From Castellaniella caeni NBRC 101664 (GTDB lineage Bacteria > Pseudomonadota > Gammaproteobacteria > Burkholderiales > Burkholderiaceae_B), in NCBI RefSeq assembly GCF_001592225.1, contig NZ_BCWN01000001.1:186001-250000 (forward strand): 64,000 nt of DNA, written 5' to 3'. The notes under the pieces were generated by a model that worked only from the letters and a program-made list of their open reading frames with translations, was not told the origin of the DNA and did not search any database. Both the position numbers and the translations under genes were made by a program. Shown piece by piece: positions 30,189 to 40,661 of the stretch. Numbering within the stretch: the first letter of the stretch is position 1; every line of letters begins with the position of its first letter.

Positions 30189-31358
30189 TTAGCGGATGGC
30201 TACCGCGCGCAGCACCCAGCCACTGTCCGAGGACACCAATTCCTGATCGATCAGGAACTCGTCGAACTGCCGTGGCTCGCCCGGCAGGCTCTGGATGACG
30301 ATATGCCCTTGGGTGCGCAGCGTACGCACCGCTTCGGCCAGGGCGGGGTCGTCCGACCAGGGCGCCGAGATGGCCTGGGCGCGGCGCGCATCGGGCAGGC
30401 CCGCCGACAGTTTGCGCAAATCGAGGCTGAAACCCGTGGCCGGGCGGGCGCGCCCGAATTTGCGGCCAATGCCGTCGTAGCGGCCACCGCGCACCAGGGC
30501 ATCGTGCCAACCGGTTGCATAAATGGAAAACACCACACCCGAGTGGTAGCCGTAGCTGCCCCCCATATCGGCGAGATCCAGGGCGATGTGCGCATCCGGC
30601 AAGGCGGTGCACAGCGTGCGCAGCGCATCCAGGGCGGCATGCACCGTGGGCAGACCGGGCAGGCACTGGCGCGCCCGATCGACCACGGAAAGATCGCCAT
30701 ACAGGCCGGTGAGCGTGCGCAGAGCCTGCGCGGTGTCGGGCCGCGCACCGGTTTCGGCGCACAGCGCCATCAATCCGGGAACGTCTTTGGCGCTCAGCAG
30801 GTCGAAGACGGTATCGGCCACTTCCTTGAGGGCGGCATCGTCGTCCACCAGCGCGCGACCAACCCCCGGATGGTTCAGGTCGAGGCGCGGCTGCAGCACA
30901 CCCGCGCGGCGCACGGACTCGAGCGCCAGGCGCACGCATTCGATGTCGGCCTGCACCCCCGCATGGCCGAAGATTTCGGCACCGATCTGCAGCAGCTCGC
31001 GGTCGGACATCAACCCCGAGGGGCGCGCGTGGATCACCGGGCCGCAGTAGCACAGGCGTGTGACGCCGGACCGGTTGAGCAGATGGGCATCGATGCGCGA
31101 CACCTGCACGGTCATGTCGGCACGCACCCCCATCGTCAGGCCCGAGAGCTGATCCACGAGCTTGCAGGTGCGCAGGCGCAAGGCCTCGTCATCGGCCAGC
31201 ATGAGCGAATCGAGGTACTCGACCATGGGCGGCGCCACCAGTTCAAAGCCATAGGTGCGATACAGATCGAGCAATTCGCGGCGCAATTCTTCAATGCGCC
31301 GCGCCTCTGCGGGCAGGATGTCCGACAGATTCTCCGGCAGCAGCCAGTTTGACATCAT
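30189..31358 (-). CDS. hisZ: ATP phosphoribosyltransferase regulatory subunit HisZ
   Basis: A 389-residue HisRS-like protein lacking aminoacylation function. It forms a complex with short-form HisG and is needed for the first step of histidine synthesis and its feedback control. The N-terminus [25 protein letters not shown] and the degenerate class II motifs ([28 protein letters not shown]) separate it from true HisS. Start is ATG 31358 or the adjacent ATG 31355; a TTG at 31373 is less likely. hisG is not in the window. Confidence 0.92.
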   Translation of the reverse strand: MMSNWLLPENLSDILPAEARRIEELRRELLDLYRTYGFELVAPPMVEYLDSLMLADDEALRLRTCKLVDQLSGLTMGVRADMTVQVSRIDAHLLNRSGVTRLCYCGPVIHARPSGLMSDRELLQIGAEIFGHAGVQADIECVRLALESVRRAGVLQPRLDLNHPGVGRALVDDDAALKEVADTVFDLLSAKDVPGLMALCAETGARPDTAQALRTLTGLYGDLSVVDRARQCLPGLPTVHAALDALRTLCTALPDAHIALDLADMGGSYGYHSGVVFSIYATGWHDALVRGGRYDGIGRKFGRARPATGFSLDLRKLSAGLPDARRAQAISAPWSDDPALAEAVRTLRTQGHIVIQSLPGEPRQFDEFLIDQELVSSDSGWVLRAVAIR

Positions 31359-31379
31359 GATGTGGGGTTCCAAAAATCG

Positions 31380-31419
31380 GCCAAAAAGAAAACGACCCGC
31401 CTCCCGCAGGCAGGTCGTT
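31380..31419 (-). terminator. Intrinsic terminator of the hfq-hflXKC run
   Basis: On the minus strand AACGACC and GGTCGTT form the base of a hairpin (31391-31419) with an inner GCCT/AGGC stem, followed by TTTTCTTTTT. It begins 12 bases after the hflC stop. Confidence 0.85.
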
Positions 31420-31431
31420 CATTGGATGGGC

Positions 31432-32319
31432 TCAGTGCGCTGCGGCCTTGTCGCCCTGCGCGCGATCCCAGTAGCGGAAGAACTCGGAGTTGGGGCTCAG
31501 CACCAGGCCGCTGTCCTGACCGGCGAACGCCGAACGATAGGCTTCGAGGCTCTTGTAGAAGCTGTAGAACTCGGGGTCTTTGCCATATGACTTGGCGTAG
31601 ATGGCGGCTGCCGTCCCGTCGCCCTCGCCGCGCTTGGCCTGGGCTTCGGCATAGGCCTTGGCCAGAACCTCTTGACGCTTGCGGTCGGCCTCGGCGCGGA
31701 TGCGTTCGCTGTCGGCGGCACCGCTGGCGCGCAGCCGGTTGGCCTCTTGTTTGCGCTCGGCTTCCATGCGGCGATAGACCGACTCGGAAATCTCGGGCGC
31801 GAAGTCGATGCGGCGCAGGCGCACATCGACCACGTTGACGCCCAATGGCTTGGCGCGCTGGGCGACCGCCGACTGGATCTCTTTCATGATCGTGTCGCGG
31901 TCGCTGGACACCACCTGCTTGACCGTGCGGATGTTGACGGCGGCGTTCAGGGCGTCGCGGATCTGCGCCTGCAGACGCTCGACGGCGGCGCCGCTGTTGG
32001 CGCCGAACGTCACGTAGAACAGCCGTGGATCGGCGATGCGCCACTTGACGAAGGAGTCGATCAGCAGGTTTTTCTTCTCGGCGGTCTGAATGCGTTCGGG
32101 ATCGCGCGTTTCGATGGTCTGCAGGCGCTTGTCGAGATAGACCACGTTTTCAAAGGGCGGCGGATACTTGAAGTACAGGCCGGGCTCGGTGATGGTCTCG
32201 CGCACTTCGCCCAGGGCGAACAACAGGGCGGAATGGCGTTCGTTGACCACGAACACGCAGGAAGACAGCGCGGCCACCAGCAGAACCAGCCCGACCAGAA
32301 CAGGAAAAAGGCGTTGCAT
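31432..32319 (-). CDS. hflC: HflC, SPFH-domain modulator of FtsH protease
   Basis: A 295-residue inner-membrane protein with an N-terminal membrane anchor (LFPVLVGLVLLVAALSSCVFVV) and a periplasmic SPFH/prohibitin domain followed by a coiled-coil region rich in Glu/Arg/Ala. With HflK it forms a cage around FtsH and limits its proteolysis. Two ATGs are adjacent (32322 and 32319); the second has better spacing to AGGAG. It follows hflK by a few bases. Confidence 0.94.
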   Translation of the reverse strand: MQRLFPVLVGLVLLVAALSSCVFVVNERHSALLFALGEVRETITEPGLYFKYPPPFENVVYLDKRLQTIETRDPERIQTAEKKNLLIDSFVKWRIADPRLFYVTFGANSGAAVERLQAQIRDALNAAVNIRTVKQVVSSDRDTIMKEIQSAVAQRAKPLGVNVVDVRLRRIDFAPEISESVYRRMEAERKQEANRLRASGAADSERIRAEADRKRQEVLAKAYAEAQAKRGEGDGTAAAIYAKSYGKDPEFYSFYKSLEAYRSAFAGQDSGLVLSPNSEFFRYWDRAQGDKAAAH

Positions 32320-32328
32320 CATGGGCTC

Positions 32329-33645
32329 CTAGTTCGAGTACGGGTTGTTCAGCAGGGAATCGAGGCCGGACGGCACGCCCCGCGCAGCCGGGCTGCCGGA
32401 TGGCTTGCCGGTTCTGGACGTCGTCGCCGCATGGGCCGCGGCCCCCGCCCCGGCCACTGTGCCGCTGCTGCCAGCCGCCGCCGCGCCGGATGCGCCGCCG
32501 ACTGTCCCGGCGGCGTGGGCCGCCTGCCCCATGATCTTGTCGAGCGGCAGGTACAGCATGTTGTTGCCCGACGGCACATCGACCAGCACCTTGGCCGTGT
32601 CGTTGAGGATATCTTGCATCGTTTCGAGATACATGCGCTCGCGGGTGATGGCCGGCGCCTTGTTGTACTCGGCGGCCACGCTGTCGAAGCGCGAAGTATT
32701 ACCCTGGGCCTGGCCGATGACCTTGGCGCTGTAGCCCTCGGCCTCTTGAATCATGCGCGCGGCCTGGCCCTCGGCCTCGGGCAGCACCTGGCTGGCGTAG
32801 GCATTGCCTTCGTTGATCTGGCGTTCGCGATCCTGCCCCGCCTTGACGGCATCGTCGAAGGCGGCCTGCACCTGCTCGGGCGGCTGCACGTTCTGGATGG
32901 CCACCGTGGAAATCTGGATGCCGGTCTTGTAGCGGTCGAGAATGCTTTGCGCCAGGGCCTGTACTTCGGAGGCGACCTCGGTGCGCCCGGAATACAGCAC
33001 GAAGTCCATGGGCTTGCGACCCACGATCTCGCGCATGGCGGTTTCAGCCGCCTGGCGCACGGATTCGTCGGGCTGGCTGGTGTTGAACAGGTAGGCAGGC
33101 GCCCCGTCGGGCCGCAAGCGATACTGCACCACGAACTGCACGTCCACGATGTTTTCATCGTTGGTGAGCATGAGCGATTCGGACAGCACCTTGTTGCGCG
33201 ACGAACCGCGAAAGCCCACCTCGAAGGTGCGCAACTGCGCGATGTTGACGTCTTGCGACGCCTCGATGGGATACGGCATGCGCCACTGCAGGCCTGGCGT
33301 GAGCGTGCGCGTGTACTTGCCAAAGCGGGTGACGACGGCCACCTGGCCTTCTTGCACGATCATGAAACCGCTGGCCAGCCACAGCAGGATGGCGACGATG
33401 ACGAGCAGCAGCACGAAGCGCGGCGACGGCCCTGGCAGGGACGGCAGGCCGCCCCCCGTCGGCAAGCGCGGGCCGCGCCCGCCACGTTTGCCGAACAGGC
33501 CCGTCAGCCGTTTGTTGAAGTCGCGCCAGACTTCATCGAGGTCGGGCGGCCCGCCCGACTGGCCGGGCTTGTTGTCGGAGGAATTATCGTCTTGATTTTG
33601 CTGACCGCGCCCCCAGCCCGGATCATTCAGGTTGAACAGTTTCAT
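32329..33645 (-). CDS. hflK: HflK, SPFH-domain modulator of FtsH protease
   Basis: A 438-residue type II membrane protein, partner of HflC. It has a hydrophilic Gly/Pro-rich N-terminal tail, one membrane helix (about 77-97, FVLLLVIVAILLWLASGFMIV), the SPFH domain and a C-terminal Gly/Ala/Ser-rich tail. ATG 33645 (MKLFNLNDPGWG) is the family start; ATG 33654 is also in frame. Its start lies inside the 3' end of hflX, so the genes overlap and are co-translated. Confidence 0.94.
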   Translation of the reverse strand: MKLFNLNDPGWGRGQQNQDDNSSDNKPGQSGGPPDLDEVWRDFNKRLTGLFGKRGGRGPRLPTGGGLPSLPGPSPRFVLLLVIVAILLWLASGFMIVQEGQVAVVTRFGKYTRTLTPGLQWRMPYPIEASQDVNIAQLRTFEVGFRGSSRNKVLSESLMLTNDENIVDVQFVVQYRLRPDGAPAYLFNTSQPDESVRQAAETAMREIVGRKPMDFVLYSGRTEVASEVQALAQSILDRYKTGIQISTVAIQNVQPPEQVQAAFDDAVKAGQDRERQINEGNAYASQVLPEAEGQAARMIQEAEGYSAKVIGQAQGNTSRFDSVAAEYNKAPAITRERMYLETMQDILNDTAKVLVDVPSGNNMLYLPLDKIMGQAAHAAGTVGGASGAAAAGSSGTVAGAGAAAHAATTSRTGKPSGSPAARGVPSGLDSLLNNPYSN

Positions 33646-34726
33646 TCCACGCATTGTTTCCCGTTAGCCCCCCAAATTCGGCGATCGACTGTCGCACACC
33701 GTCCAGACCCTTGCGCTGTAACGCACTGACAAAGACTCGCGCAATCGTACCATGTTCATTTCGTTCGACCCGCGGATCATATCCGGCGGTGTCGATTTTG
33801 TTATAGACGCGGATTTGCGGAATATCCCGCGCCCCGATGTCTTCGAGCACTTTGTTGACCTCGGCGGCCTGCTCGTCGCGCTGCGGGCTTGCGGCATCGA
33901 CGACGTGCAGCAGCAGATCGGCGTGGACGGTCTCTTCGAGGGTGGCCCGGAAAGCGGCGATCAGCATGGGCGGCAAGGCGCGAATGAAGCCCACCGTGTC
34001 GGAGATGACCACCTGCCCCGCCCCTTCGATCCAGACCCGGCGGGTGGTGGTGTCGAGCGTGGCGAAGAGTTGATCCGCGGCATAGGCGCCCGCCCGGGTC
34101 AGGGCATTGAACAACGTGGATTTGCCCGCGTTGGTATACCCCACCAGCGACACCGAGAGCGTCTGCCCCCGGGCCCGGGCACGGCGCTGCGTGAGCCGCT
34201 GACGCTGCAGGCGTTCGAGGCGCTCGCGCAAGGCACGCACCCGCACGCCGATGAGGCGGCGGTCGGTTTCGAGCTGGGATTCGCCCGGCCCGCGCACGCC
34301 GATGCCGCCCCGTTGGCGTTCGAGGTGCGTCCAGAGACGGGTGAGGCGGGTGGACAGGTGCTGCAACTGGGCAAGCTCGACCTGCACCTTGCCTTCGTGG
34401 CTTTTGGCCCGCAAGGCGAAAATGTCCAGGATCAGGGCGACCCGATCGACCACGCGCACGTCGAAGTGACGTTCGAGGTTGCGCTGCTGGGCGGGGCTCA
34501 GGGGCTGGTCGAACAGCACGACCTCGGCCCCGGTGGCCTTGACCAGCGCCGCTGCTTCTTCGACCTTGCCCGAGCCGATAAAGCCCGCCGCATCGGGACG
34601 GCTGCGCCGCACGGTGAGGACTTCGACGATGTCCGCCCCGGCGCCGCGTGCCAGCATGAGGAATTCTTCGGCATGCGCCGTGTAGTCGGCGTTGCCCAGA
34701 TCGACGCTGATGACGAGCGATTTCAT
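33623..34726 (-). CDS. hflX: GTPase HflX
   Basis: A 367-residue ribosome-binding GTPase that splits stalled 70S ribosomes, notably in heat stress. The N-terminal HflX domain has GESQLETDRRLI and the GTPase domain has GYTNAGKSTLFN (G1), DTVGFIRALP (G3) and NKID (G4). It lies between hfq and hflK in the conserved order hfq-hflX-hflK-hflC. Confidence 0.95.
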   Translation of the reverse strand: MKSLVISVDLGNADYTAHAEEFLMLARGAGADIVEVLTVRRSRPDAAGFIGSGKVEEAAALVKATGAEVVLFDQPLSPAQQRNLERHFDVRVVDRVALILDIFALRAKSHEGKVQVELAQLQHLSTRLTRLWTHLERQRGGIGVRGPGESQLETDRRLIGVRVRALRERLERLQRQRLTQRRARARGQTLSVSLVGYTNAGKSTLFNALTRAGAYAADQLFATLDTTTRRVWIEGAGQVVISDTVGFIRALPPMLIAAFRATLEETVHADLLLHVVDAASPQRDEQAAEVNKVLEDIGARDIPQIRVYNKIDTAGYDPRVERNEHGTIARVFVSALQRKGLDGVRQSIAEFGGLTGNNAWNETVQPE

Positions 34727-34783
34727 GCAAACGCCCCCTCGACAAACAGCGGAGCGGGCGTCTGGAAGCAGCGGAATGCGGTG

Positions 34784-35020
34784 TTATTCAGCAGAGTCGT
34801 CTACCTGGAAGGAGACTGGGCGAGCCGGCACGACCGTGGAGATGGCGTGCTTGTAAACCATTTGCGTGACCGTATTGCGCAACAGCACCACGTATTGATC
34901 GAAGGACTCGACCTGGCCTTGCAGCTTGATCCCGTTGACCAGATAGATCGAAACGGGCACGTGGTCCTTGCGCAATGCGTTCAGGAACGGGTCTTGAAGA
35001 ATTTGCCCTTTATTGCTCAT
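34784..35020 (-). CDS. hfq: RNA chaperone Hfq
   Basis: The 78-residue hexameric Sm-like protein that pairs small RNAs with mRNAs. Sm1 ([20 protein letters not shown]) and Sm2 ([10 protein letters not shown]) motifs are both complete. The C-terminal tail is short, as in other Burkholderiales. It lies 82 bases downstream of hisC and probably has its own promoter there. Confidence 0.98.
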   Translation of the reverse strand: MSNKGQILQDPFLNALRKDHVPVSIYLVNGIKLQGQVESFDQYVVLLRNTVTQMVYKHAISTVVPARPVSFQVDDSAE

Positions 35021-35042
35021 GGACGAGGCTCCGGTTATTGAA

Positions 35043-35072
35043 GTTATAGGGAACGAGTTATTTTAATGCGAA
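35043..35072 (-). promoter_or_regulatory. Possible sigma-70 promoter of hfq
   Basis: On the minus strand TTCGCA (35072-35067) and TATAAC (35048-35043) are separated by 18 bases, 23 bp upstream of the hfq ATG. Confidence 0.4.
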
Positions 35073-35073
35073 T

Positions 35074-35098
35074 CTTGCGGTGCAGCAGGCGCCGCAAG
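35074..35098 (-). terminator. Hairpin after hisC
   Basis: CTTGCGG and CCGCAAG form a 7-bp stem around 11 bases, just past the hisC stop. No clean T-run follows, so termination is uncertain; it directly abuts the proposed hfq promoter. Confidence 0.35.
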
Positions 35099-35102
35099 GT
35101 TT

Positions 35103-36179
35103 TCAGGTGGAGAGGACGCTTTTCAGCGTATCACAGAGCCGCGCGCACTGTTCTGGCGTGCCGACCGTGATGCGCAGATATTGCTCGATGCGGGGGGCCT
35201 GGAAGTGGCGCACGAGGATACCGTGATCGCGCAGGCGGCGCGCGATGATGGCAGCCTCATGGCTGCGGTGCCGGGCAAAGACGAAATTGGCCTGGGAGGG
35301 CAGCACGGCGAAGCCCAACCCCTGCAGTTCGCGCACCAGTTGCTCGCGCGCGTCGATGACGGCACGGCAGGTGCGCTCGAACCAGGCCTCGTCCTCGATG
35401 GCGGCCTGCGCGCCTGCCAGGGCAATGCGGTCAAGCGGATAGGAGTTGAAGCTGTCTTTCACCCGCAGCAGGCCCTGGATGAGTTCGGGCGAGGCCAGCG
35501 CATAGCCCACTCGCAGGCCGGCCAGCGAGCGCGACTTGGACAGGGTATGGACGACCATGAGATTGGGCGTATCGGCCAGCAGCGCGGCAGCCGACTCGGC
35601 GCCGAAATCGACGTAGGCCTCGTCCACCACGACGGCGCTGTCGGGATGGGCCGCCGCGATGGCGGCGATGGTATCCAGCCCCAGGGCGCAGCCCGTGGGC
35701 GCGTTCGGATTGGCGAAGATGATGCCCGCGGGCTCTTGCTCGCTGACGGCCGTGTAGTCGGCCACCTTCAGGGTGAAGTCGTCCGCCAGCGGAATCAGGC
35801 GATGTGGCACCTGGAAGAAACGGCAGTACGTGCGATAGAAGCTGTAAGTGACGTCGGGCAACCACAGCGGCCGCCCGCCGCGCAGGAAGAAGGCATTGAA
35901 GACGTGCGCCAATACTTCATCGGAGCCATTGCCGAGAAACACCTGATCGGCCGTCAGGCGGTAGCGCCGCGCGACGGCCTGGCGCAGGGCCTGGGCCTGG
36001 TAATCGGGGTACAGGCGCAAATCGTCGGTGACGGCGGCCCGCATGGCCTCGATCGCCTTGGGCGATGGCCCATAGGGATTCTCGTTGGTGTTGAGCTTGA
36101 GCAGATTGGGAATCCGCGCCTGCTCACCGGGTACATAAGGCGTCAGCCCGGCAATGTGATCGCTCCACAAGGTGGTCAC
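35103..36179 (-). CDS. hisC: Histidinol-phosphate aminotransferase
   Basis: A PLP-dependent class I/II aminotransferase of 358 residues acting in histidine synthesis. Visible features are [15 protein letters not shown], the FANPNAPTG loop, VDEAYVDFG and the PLP lysine region [15 protein letters not shown]. The start is GTG 36179, which overlaps the der stop as GTGA; the open frame extending to 36593 lies inside der and is rejected. The other his genes are elsewhere, apart from hisZ. Confidence 0.94.
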   Translation of the reverse strand: MTTLWSDHIAGLTPYVPGEQARIPNLLKLNTNENPYGPSPKAIEAMRAAVTDDLRLYPDYQAQALRQAVARRYRLTADQVFLGNGSDEVLAHVFNAFFLRGGRPLWLPDVTYSFYRTYCRFFQVPHRLIPLADDFTLKVADYTAVSEQEPAGIIFANPNAPTGCALGLDTIAAIAAAHPDSAVVVDEAYVDFGAESAAALLADTPNLMVVHTLSKSRSLAGLRVGYALASPELIQGLLRVKDSFNSYPLDRIALAGAQAAIEDEAWFERTCRAVIDAREQLVRELQGLGFAVLPSQANFVFARHRSHEAAIIARRLRDHGILVRHFQAPRIEQYLRITVGTPEQCARLCDTLKSVLST

Positions 36180-37576
36180 GTCTTGTCGTCCTTCAGGTAG
36201 GGATTGTGCGAAGACTTGAATTCCACGCTCAGGGGCGTACCCGCCAGCTTGAAGGCCTCGCGAAACTGCCCTTCGAGGTAGCGGCGGTAGGAATCGGGCA
36301 CGGCGTCGAGCGCATTGCCGTGAATGATGATGCGCGGCGGATTCTGCCCGCCCTGGTGGGCGTAGCGCATCTTGGGCCGGAAAATCCCCTTGCGTGGCGG
36401 CGGCTGCTGCTCGACGGCGGCCTGCAGCACGCGCGTCAGCCGGGGCGTGGACAGCTTGGCGAACGCGGCGGCGTGGGCCGCCTCGACCGCCTTGACCACC
36501 GGCCCGATCCCCTGCCCTTTCAGGGCCGACAGATGCAGCACCTTGGCAAACGACAGAAAACGCAGCTTGCGGTCGTATTCGCGCTGCACCCACTCACGCT
36601 GCTCGCGGTCGATGGCATCCCACTTGTTGAGGCCGACCACCAGCGCGCGCCCGGCCTCCATGGCGAAACCCGCGATGTGGGCGTCCTGGTCGGACACCCC
36701 GGCCTCGGCGTCGATGAGCAGCAGCACCACGTTGGCGGCCTCGATGGCCTGCAGGGTCTTGATGACCGAGAATTTCTCGATGGTCTCGAAAACCTTGCCC
36801 CGGCGCCGCAACCCCGCCGTGTCGATGAGGGTGTAGCGGCGCGCGCCCCGCTCGAATTCGATTTCGATGGCGTCGCGCGTCGTGCCCGGCAGATCGTAGG
36901 CGATGACGCGATCTTCGCCCACCAGGGTGTTGATGAGCGTGGACTTGCCGACATTGGGTCGGCCCGCAATGGCCAGCTTGATGCGGTGATCGGGTGCCGT
37001 GGCGGGGTCATCGTCCGAAGCTTCGTCAGCCAACGCGGCATCGGCGGCTGCGTCGGTGGCGGCAGGCGCCTGCAGAGGCAAGAAAGCTTCGTCCACCAGC
37101 GCGGCAATGCCGTCCCCGTGGGCGGCGGAAATGGGATGAGGCGTGCCCAGGCCCAATTCGTGGAACTGGGCGAGGTCGGCGTGATCGCGCATGCCTTCGG
37201 CCTTGTTGACCGCCAGCAGCACGCGCTGCCCGGACTTGCGCAGCAGGCGGGCGATCTCGTGGTCGTGCGCGTTGATGCCCTCGCGTCCATCGACCAGGAA
37301 CAGCACGACGTCGGCCTCGGCGATGGCCTGCGCCGTCTGGCGCGCCATCTCGACCAGGATGCCCTGGGTGGCCACTGGCTCGAAACCGCCGGTATCGACC
37401 ACGATGAAGGGGTGGTCGCCCACGCGCCCCTCACCGTAGTGACGATCACGGGTGAGCCCCGAGATATTGGCAACCAGTGCGGCCCGCGAACGGGTCAGCC
37501 GGTTGAAGAGCGTCGATTTGCCGACGTTGGTGCGGCCCACCAGGGCCAGGACGGGTTTGAAGCGCAATTCAGTCAC
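36176..37576 (-). CDS. der: Ribosome-assembly GTPase Der (EngA)
   Basis: A tandem-GTPase protein of 466 residues needed for 50S maturation. The first G domain has [12 protein letters not shown], where the family usually has GRPNVGKS; the codon is ACC (Thr). The second has [24 protein letters not shown] and NKWD. An acidic linker lies between and a KH-like domain follows. GTG 37576 (MTELRFKP) is preferred; GTG 37582 and TTG 37567 are alternatives. It overlaps bamB upstream and hisC downstream by a few bases. Confidence 0.95.
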   Translation of the reverse strand: MTELRFKPVLALVGRTNVGKSTLFNRLTRSRAALVANISGLTRDRHYGEGRVGDHPFIVVDTGGFEPVATQGILVEMARQTAQAIAEADVVLFLVDGREGINAHDHEIARLLRKSGQRVLLAVNKAEGMRDHADLAQFHELGLGTPHPISAAHGDGIAALVDEAFLPLQAPAATDAAADAALADEASDDDPATAPDHRIKLAIAGRPNVGKSTLINTLVGEDRVIAYDLPGTTRDAIEIEFERGARRYTLIDTAGLRRRGKVFETIEKFSVIKTLQAIEAANVVLLLIDAEAGVSDQDAHIAGFAMEAGRALVVGLNKWDAIDREQREWVQREYDRKLRFLSFAKVLHLSALKGQGIGPVVKAVEAAHAAAFAKLSTPRLTRVLQAAVEQQPPPRKGIFRPKMRYAHQGGQNPPRIIIHGNALDAVPDSYRRYLEGQFREAFKLAGTPLSVEFKSSHNPYLKDDKT

Positions 37577-38720
37577 TAACACCCACCAGCATCAGATTGC
37601 CATTGCCGGTCTGAACCAGCACGCCGCGCGGCGTGGCGAGCAAGGCGGAAGTAATCGGCCCGCCGCCCACCTGCAGGCGGGCCATCAGGCTGCCATCGGT
37701 GCGCGAAAGGAAATGGACGTAGCCCTGGAAGTCGCCCAGGGCAAGCGCGCGTCCGGCCACCGCCGGCGCACTGAGATGGCGATTGAGCAGGGCCGAGGTC
37801 TTCCAGGCCTCGTGGCCGTTCTGCAGGTCGAGCGCATGCACGGTATCGCGCAGGCCGGGCAGGTAGAGACGCTGGCCGTCGGTGGTCATGCCGGTGGCCG
37901 AGGAAATATCCTGCGACCAGACGGGCCGCCCGCCCTGGGCGACGTCGAAGCAGGTGGTGCGTCCCTGATAGCTGACGCCACACAGCAGCGACCCCGCCGT
38001 GATGGGCTCACCGACGATGTCGCTGATGCGTTCGAGGTCGGAGGCCCCACGGTTGGCGGCAATGGTGCCTTCCCAGCGCACGGCACCAGAAGCCGCGTCG
38101 ATCACCAGCAGCCGTCCCCCCGGCATGCCCGCAATCAGCAGATTGGGCACGATGGCCATGCGCATGCTGGTGCGCAGCGCCAGCGCCGGGCCCGGGCGCT
38201 GGATGTCCCAGCGCAGCTTGCCGCTGGATTCGTCGAAGGCCTGCACGCGGTAATCGGTGGTGCGCACCGCGACGATGCCGTTGCCGACGGCCGGCGACAC
38301 ATTGACGGCGCTGGCCGCCTGCGTGCGCCAGACTTCCTTGCCCGCGGCGTCATAGGCCACGACCATGCCATCCTGGGTAACGACCGCCGTGGTGCGGCCA
38401 TCGCTGCCCACCCCCGCGGTCAACGCCTCTTTGCCGGCACGCCAGCGGATGGCGCCATTGGACAGGTCGAGCGCCGCGACGCTGCCCGAAGGCGTGGCGG
38501 CGTAGACGGTATCGCCCACCACTTGCGGCGCAAAGCCGTAGTCGCCGCCACTGCCGATGGACACGGACCAGCGCACCGCCACGCTGAGCGTGGGCGTGTA
38601 GTCGGTGAGCGGCGCCGGATCGAAGCGGGCGTCTGTCTGGGAAAACAGCCCGCAGCCGGACAGGCCCGCAATGGCCAGGCCGACGACGGCGGCGCGAAAC
38701 AGACGAACAGGGATACGCAT
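37569..38720 (-). CDS. bamB: Outer-membrane assembly lipoprotein BamB
   Basis: A 383-residue lipoprotein forming an eight-bladed PQQ-type beta-propeller, part of the BAM complex that inserts outer-membrane proteins. The signal peptide ends in the lipobox LSGC. Repeated blade motifs ([35 protein letters not shown]) mark the propeller. ATG 38720 is preferred over TTG 38729. It lies between yfgM and der, the usual order. Confidence 0.94.
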   Translation of the reverse strand: MRIPVRLFRAAVVGLAIAGLSGCGLFSQTDARFDPAPLTDYTPTLSVAVRWSVSIGSGGDYGFAPQVVGDTVYAATPSGSVAALDLSNGAIRWRAGKEALTAGVGSDGRTTAVVTQDGMVVAYDAAGKEVWRTQAASAVNVSPAVGNGIVAVRTTDYRVQAFDESSGKLRWDIQRPGPALALRTSMRMAIVPNLLIAGMPGGRLLVIDAASGAVRWEGTIAANRGASDLERISDIVGEPITAGSLLCGVSYQGRTTCFDVAQGGRPVWSQDISSATGMTTDGQRLYLPGLRDTVHALDLQNGHEAWKTSALLNRHLSAPAVAGRALALGDFQGYVHFLSRTDGSLMARLQVGGGPITSALLATPRGVLVQTGNGNLMLVGVSD

Positions 38721-38725
38721 GAGGC

Positions 38726-39364
38726 TCAAGCTCCGTTCAAGGCGTCAATCTTCAGTTGGACGATCTGTGCAGCCGGGTCGGCCCCCAGGGCCTTCAGGGC
38801 TTCTTTCCAGGCCTCGACGGCCTGCTGGACGTGCCCCTGGGCGGCAAGCACATCGCCGCGCCGGTCGGCATACAGGCCAACAAAGCCGTCAGGCGCCGTC
38901 CCCTGCAGCTGGGCCAGCGCGGGGTCGTATTGTTTCTGGGCCAGCAGCACGCCCGCCAGCCGCAGCCGGGCGACAGCCTGCAGGGCGGGCGCCGATTTGT
39001 CCCGCACCAGCCATTCGAGCTGTTCGCGCGCGCCGTCGAGGTCGTTGCGCTGCTGCAAGGCCCAGGCGGCCACCAGCACGCCGCGGGCCGCATAGCCCGA
39101 GCTGGCGTAGTCCGAACGCAGGGCGCTGCTGGCCGCCTTGATGCGCGCGACGGCGTCATCCCCGGACTGGCCGGCGGCGCTTTCGAGGGCTTCGTAGTAG
39201 CCCATGGCCTGCCCCGCCTGATGCGAAGCGTACCACTGCCAGCCGCGCCAGCCGCCAAACGCCAGAACGACGGCCAGCACGAGCACCATGCCAAACGTGC
39301 CGTAGCGATCCCACCAAGCCTTCAGTGCGTCGATTTTTTCCTGTTCTTCGAGATCGTATGCCAT
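38726..39364 (-). CDS. yfgM: YfgM-family tetratricopeptide protein (periplasmic/SecYEG ancillary chaperone)
   Basis: A 212-residue inner-membrane protein with one N-terminal helix (about 22-42, GTFGMVLVLAVVLAFGGWRGW) and a periplasmic TPR-like region. Starts MAYDLEEQEKIDALKAWWDRYG, a typical YfgM beginning. In E. coli it contacts SecYEG and periplasmic chaperones. It sits between hisS and bamB as in most proteobacteria. The ATG at 39364 is chosen over an upstream open frame that runs into hisS. Confidence 0.88.
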   Translation of the reverse strand: MAYDLEEQEKIDALKAWWDRYGTFGMVLVLAVVLAFGGWRGWQWYASHQAGQAMGYYEALESAAGQSGDDAVARIKAASSALRSDYASSGYAARGVLVAAWALQQRNDLDGAREQLEWLVRDKSAPALQAVARLRLAGVLLAQKQYDPALAQLQGTAPDGFVGLYADRRGDVLAAQGHVQQAVEAWKEALKALGADPAAQIVQLKIDALNGA

Positions 39365-39372
39365 GCCTGTAG

Positions 39373-40656
39373 TCAGATCCTTTGCTTGAGATGATGCGCC
39401 AGCTGCTCGAAGGCGACCGATTCCTGCTGCGCCGCGTCGGCGGCGTCGCGCCGCAGCCACTTGACCGTGGCGGCGCCAGCGGCAAGTTCGTCGCCACCGA
39501 TGATGACGGCGGCCTCGGCGCCGCTTGCGTCCGCGCGGCGAAACTGTGATTTAAACCCAGTCGAGCCCGCGTGGACAAGTGCCCGCAGGCCCGCGTCGCG
39601 CAGGGCCTCGGCCAGGCGGGCCGCCTGGCGCTGGCCCGCCTCGCCCTGGTGCACGAGATAGACCTGGCATTCCGCTGGCGTCGGCGCCGCCCCGTCCTGC
39701 TGCCAGAGGTCGAGCAGGCGCTCCATGCCGATGGCAAAGCCCACGGCGGGCGCGGCCTTGCCGCCCAGCAGTTCGATCAGGCCGTCGTAGCGGCCGCCGC
39801 CGCAGACGGTGCCCTGGGCGCCCAGCCGGTCGGTGACCCACTCGAACACGGTGAGATTGTAGTAGTCGAGCCCGCGCACCAGCCGCGGATTGAGCGTGTA
39901 GGTGATGCCCGCGTCGTCCAGGCGGGCGCACAGCCCCTGATAATGGGCGAGCGATTCGGCCCCCAGGAAGTCGAACAGGCGCGGGGCGCTGTTGGCCATC
40001 GCCTGCATTGCCGGGTTTTTCGTGTCGAGTACGCGCAGCGGATTCGTGTGCATGCGCCGCCGCGCTTCTTCGTCGAGCACGTCCACGTGCTTTTCCAGGT
40101 GCTCGATGAGCGCGGCCCGATGGGCGGCGCGCTCGGCGGCCTGTCCAAGCGAATTGAGTTCGAGGCGGATGTCGGCGAGCCCCAGCAGGCGCCACAGGCG
40201 CGCCAGCATGATGATGAGTTCGGCATCGACGTCCGGCCCGGGAAAGCCCAGCGCCTCGACGTCGATCTGGTGAAACTGGCGGTAGCGTCCGCGCTGCGGG
40301 CGTTCGTGGCGAAAGACCGGCCCCATGGCGTAGATACGCCGCGGCCGATCATAGAGAAAGTTGTGTTCGATGGCCGAGCGCACGATGCCCGCGGTGAATT
40401 CGGGGCGCATCGTCAGGCGGTCTTCGTTGAGCGAATCGACGAAGGAATACATCTCTTTTTCGACGATGTCGGTGACCTCGCCGATGCCGCGCGTGAACAG
40501 CCGCGTGTGTTCGAGCACCGGCGTGCGCATGTTCTGGTAGCCGTAGCCGGCCAGCCAGTCGCGCACCAATGCTTCAAGGGTTTCCCAGCTGGCCGATTCG
40601 GGCGGCAGGGTATCTTTCATGCCGGTCAGGCCGGCGACTTTCTTGAATTCGGACAT
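39373..40656 (-). CDS. hisS: Histidyl-tRNA synthetase
   Basis: A 427-residue class II synthetase. Visible are motif 2 ([19 protein letters not shown]), the histidine-specific [15 protein letters not shown] and motif 3 ([12 protein letters not shown]). The ATG at 40656 ([15 protein letters not shown]) follows ispG by 5 bases. The frame is open to 41628, but that part lies antiparallel in frame to nothing known and overlaps ispG, so it is rejected. Confidence 0.97.
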   Translation of the reverse strand: MSEFKKVAGLTGMKDTLPPESASWETLEALVRDWLAGYGYQNMRTPVLEHTRLFTRGIGEVTDIVEKEMYSFVDSLNEDRLTMRPEFTAGIVRSAIEHNFLYDRPRRIYAMGPVFRHERPQRGRYRQFHQIDVEALGFPGPDVDAELIIMLARLWRLLGLADIRLELNSLGQAAERAAHRAALIEHLEKHVDVLDEEARRRMHTNPLRVLDTKNPAMQAMANSAPRLFDFLGAESLAHYQGLCARLDDAGITYTLNPRLVRGLDYYNLTVFEWVTDRLGAQGTVCGGGRYDGLIELLGGKAAPAVGFAIGMERLLDLWQQDGAAPTPAECQVYLVHQGEAGQRQAARLAEALRDAGLRALVHAGSTGFKSQFRRADASGAEAAVIIGGDELAAGAATVKWLRRDAADAAQQESVAFEQLAHHLKQRI

Positions 40657-40661
40657 GCCAC

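Noticed and set aside
30189-31358. hisZ as a second histidyl-tRNA synthetase gene
   Set aside because: The class II motifs needed for aminoacylation are degenerate and a complete hisS exists at 39373-40656.
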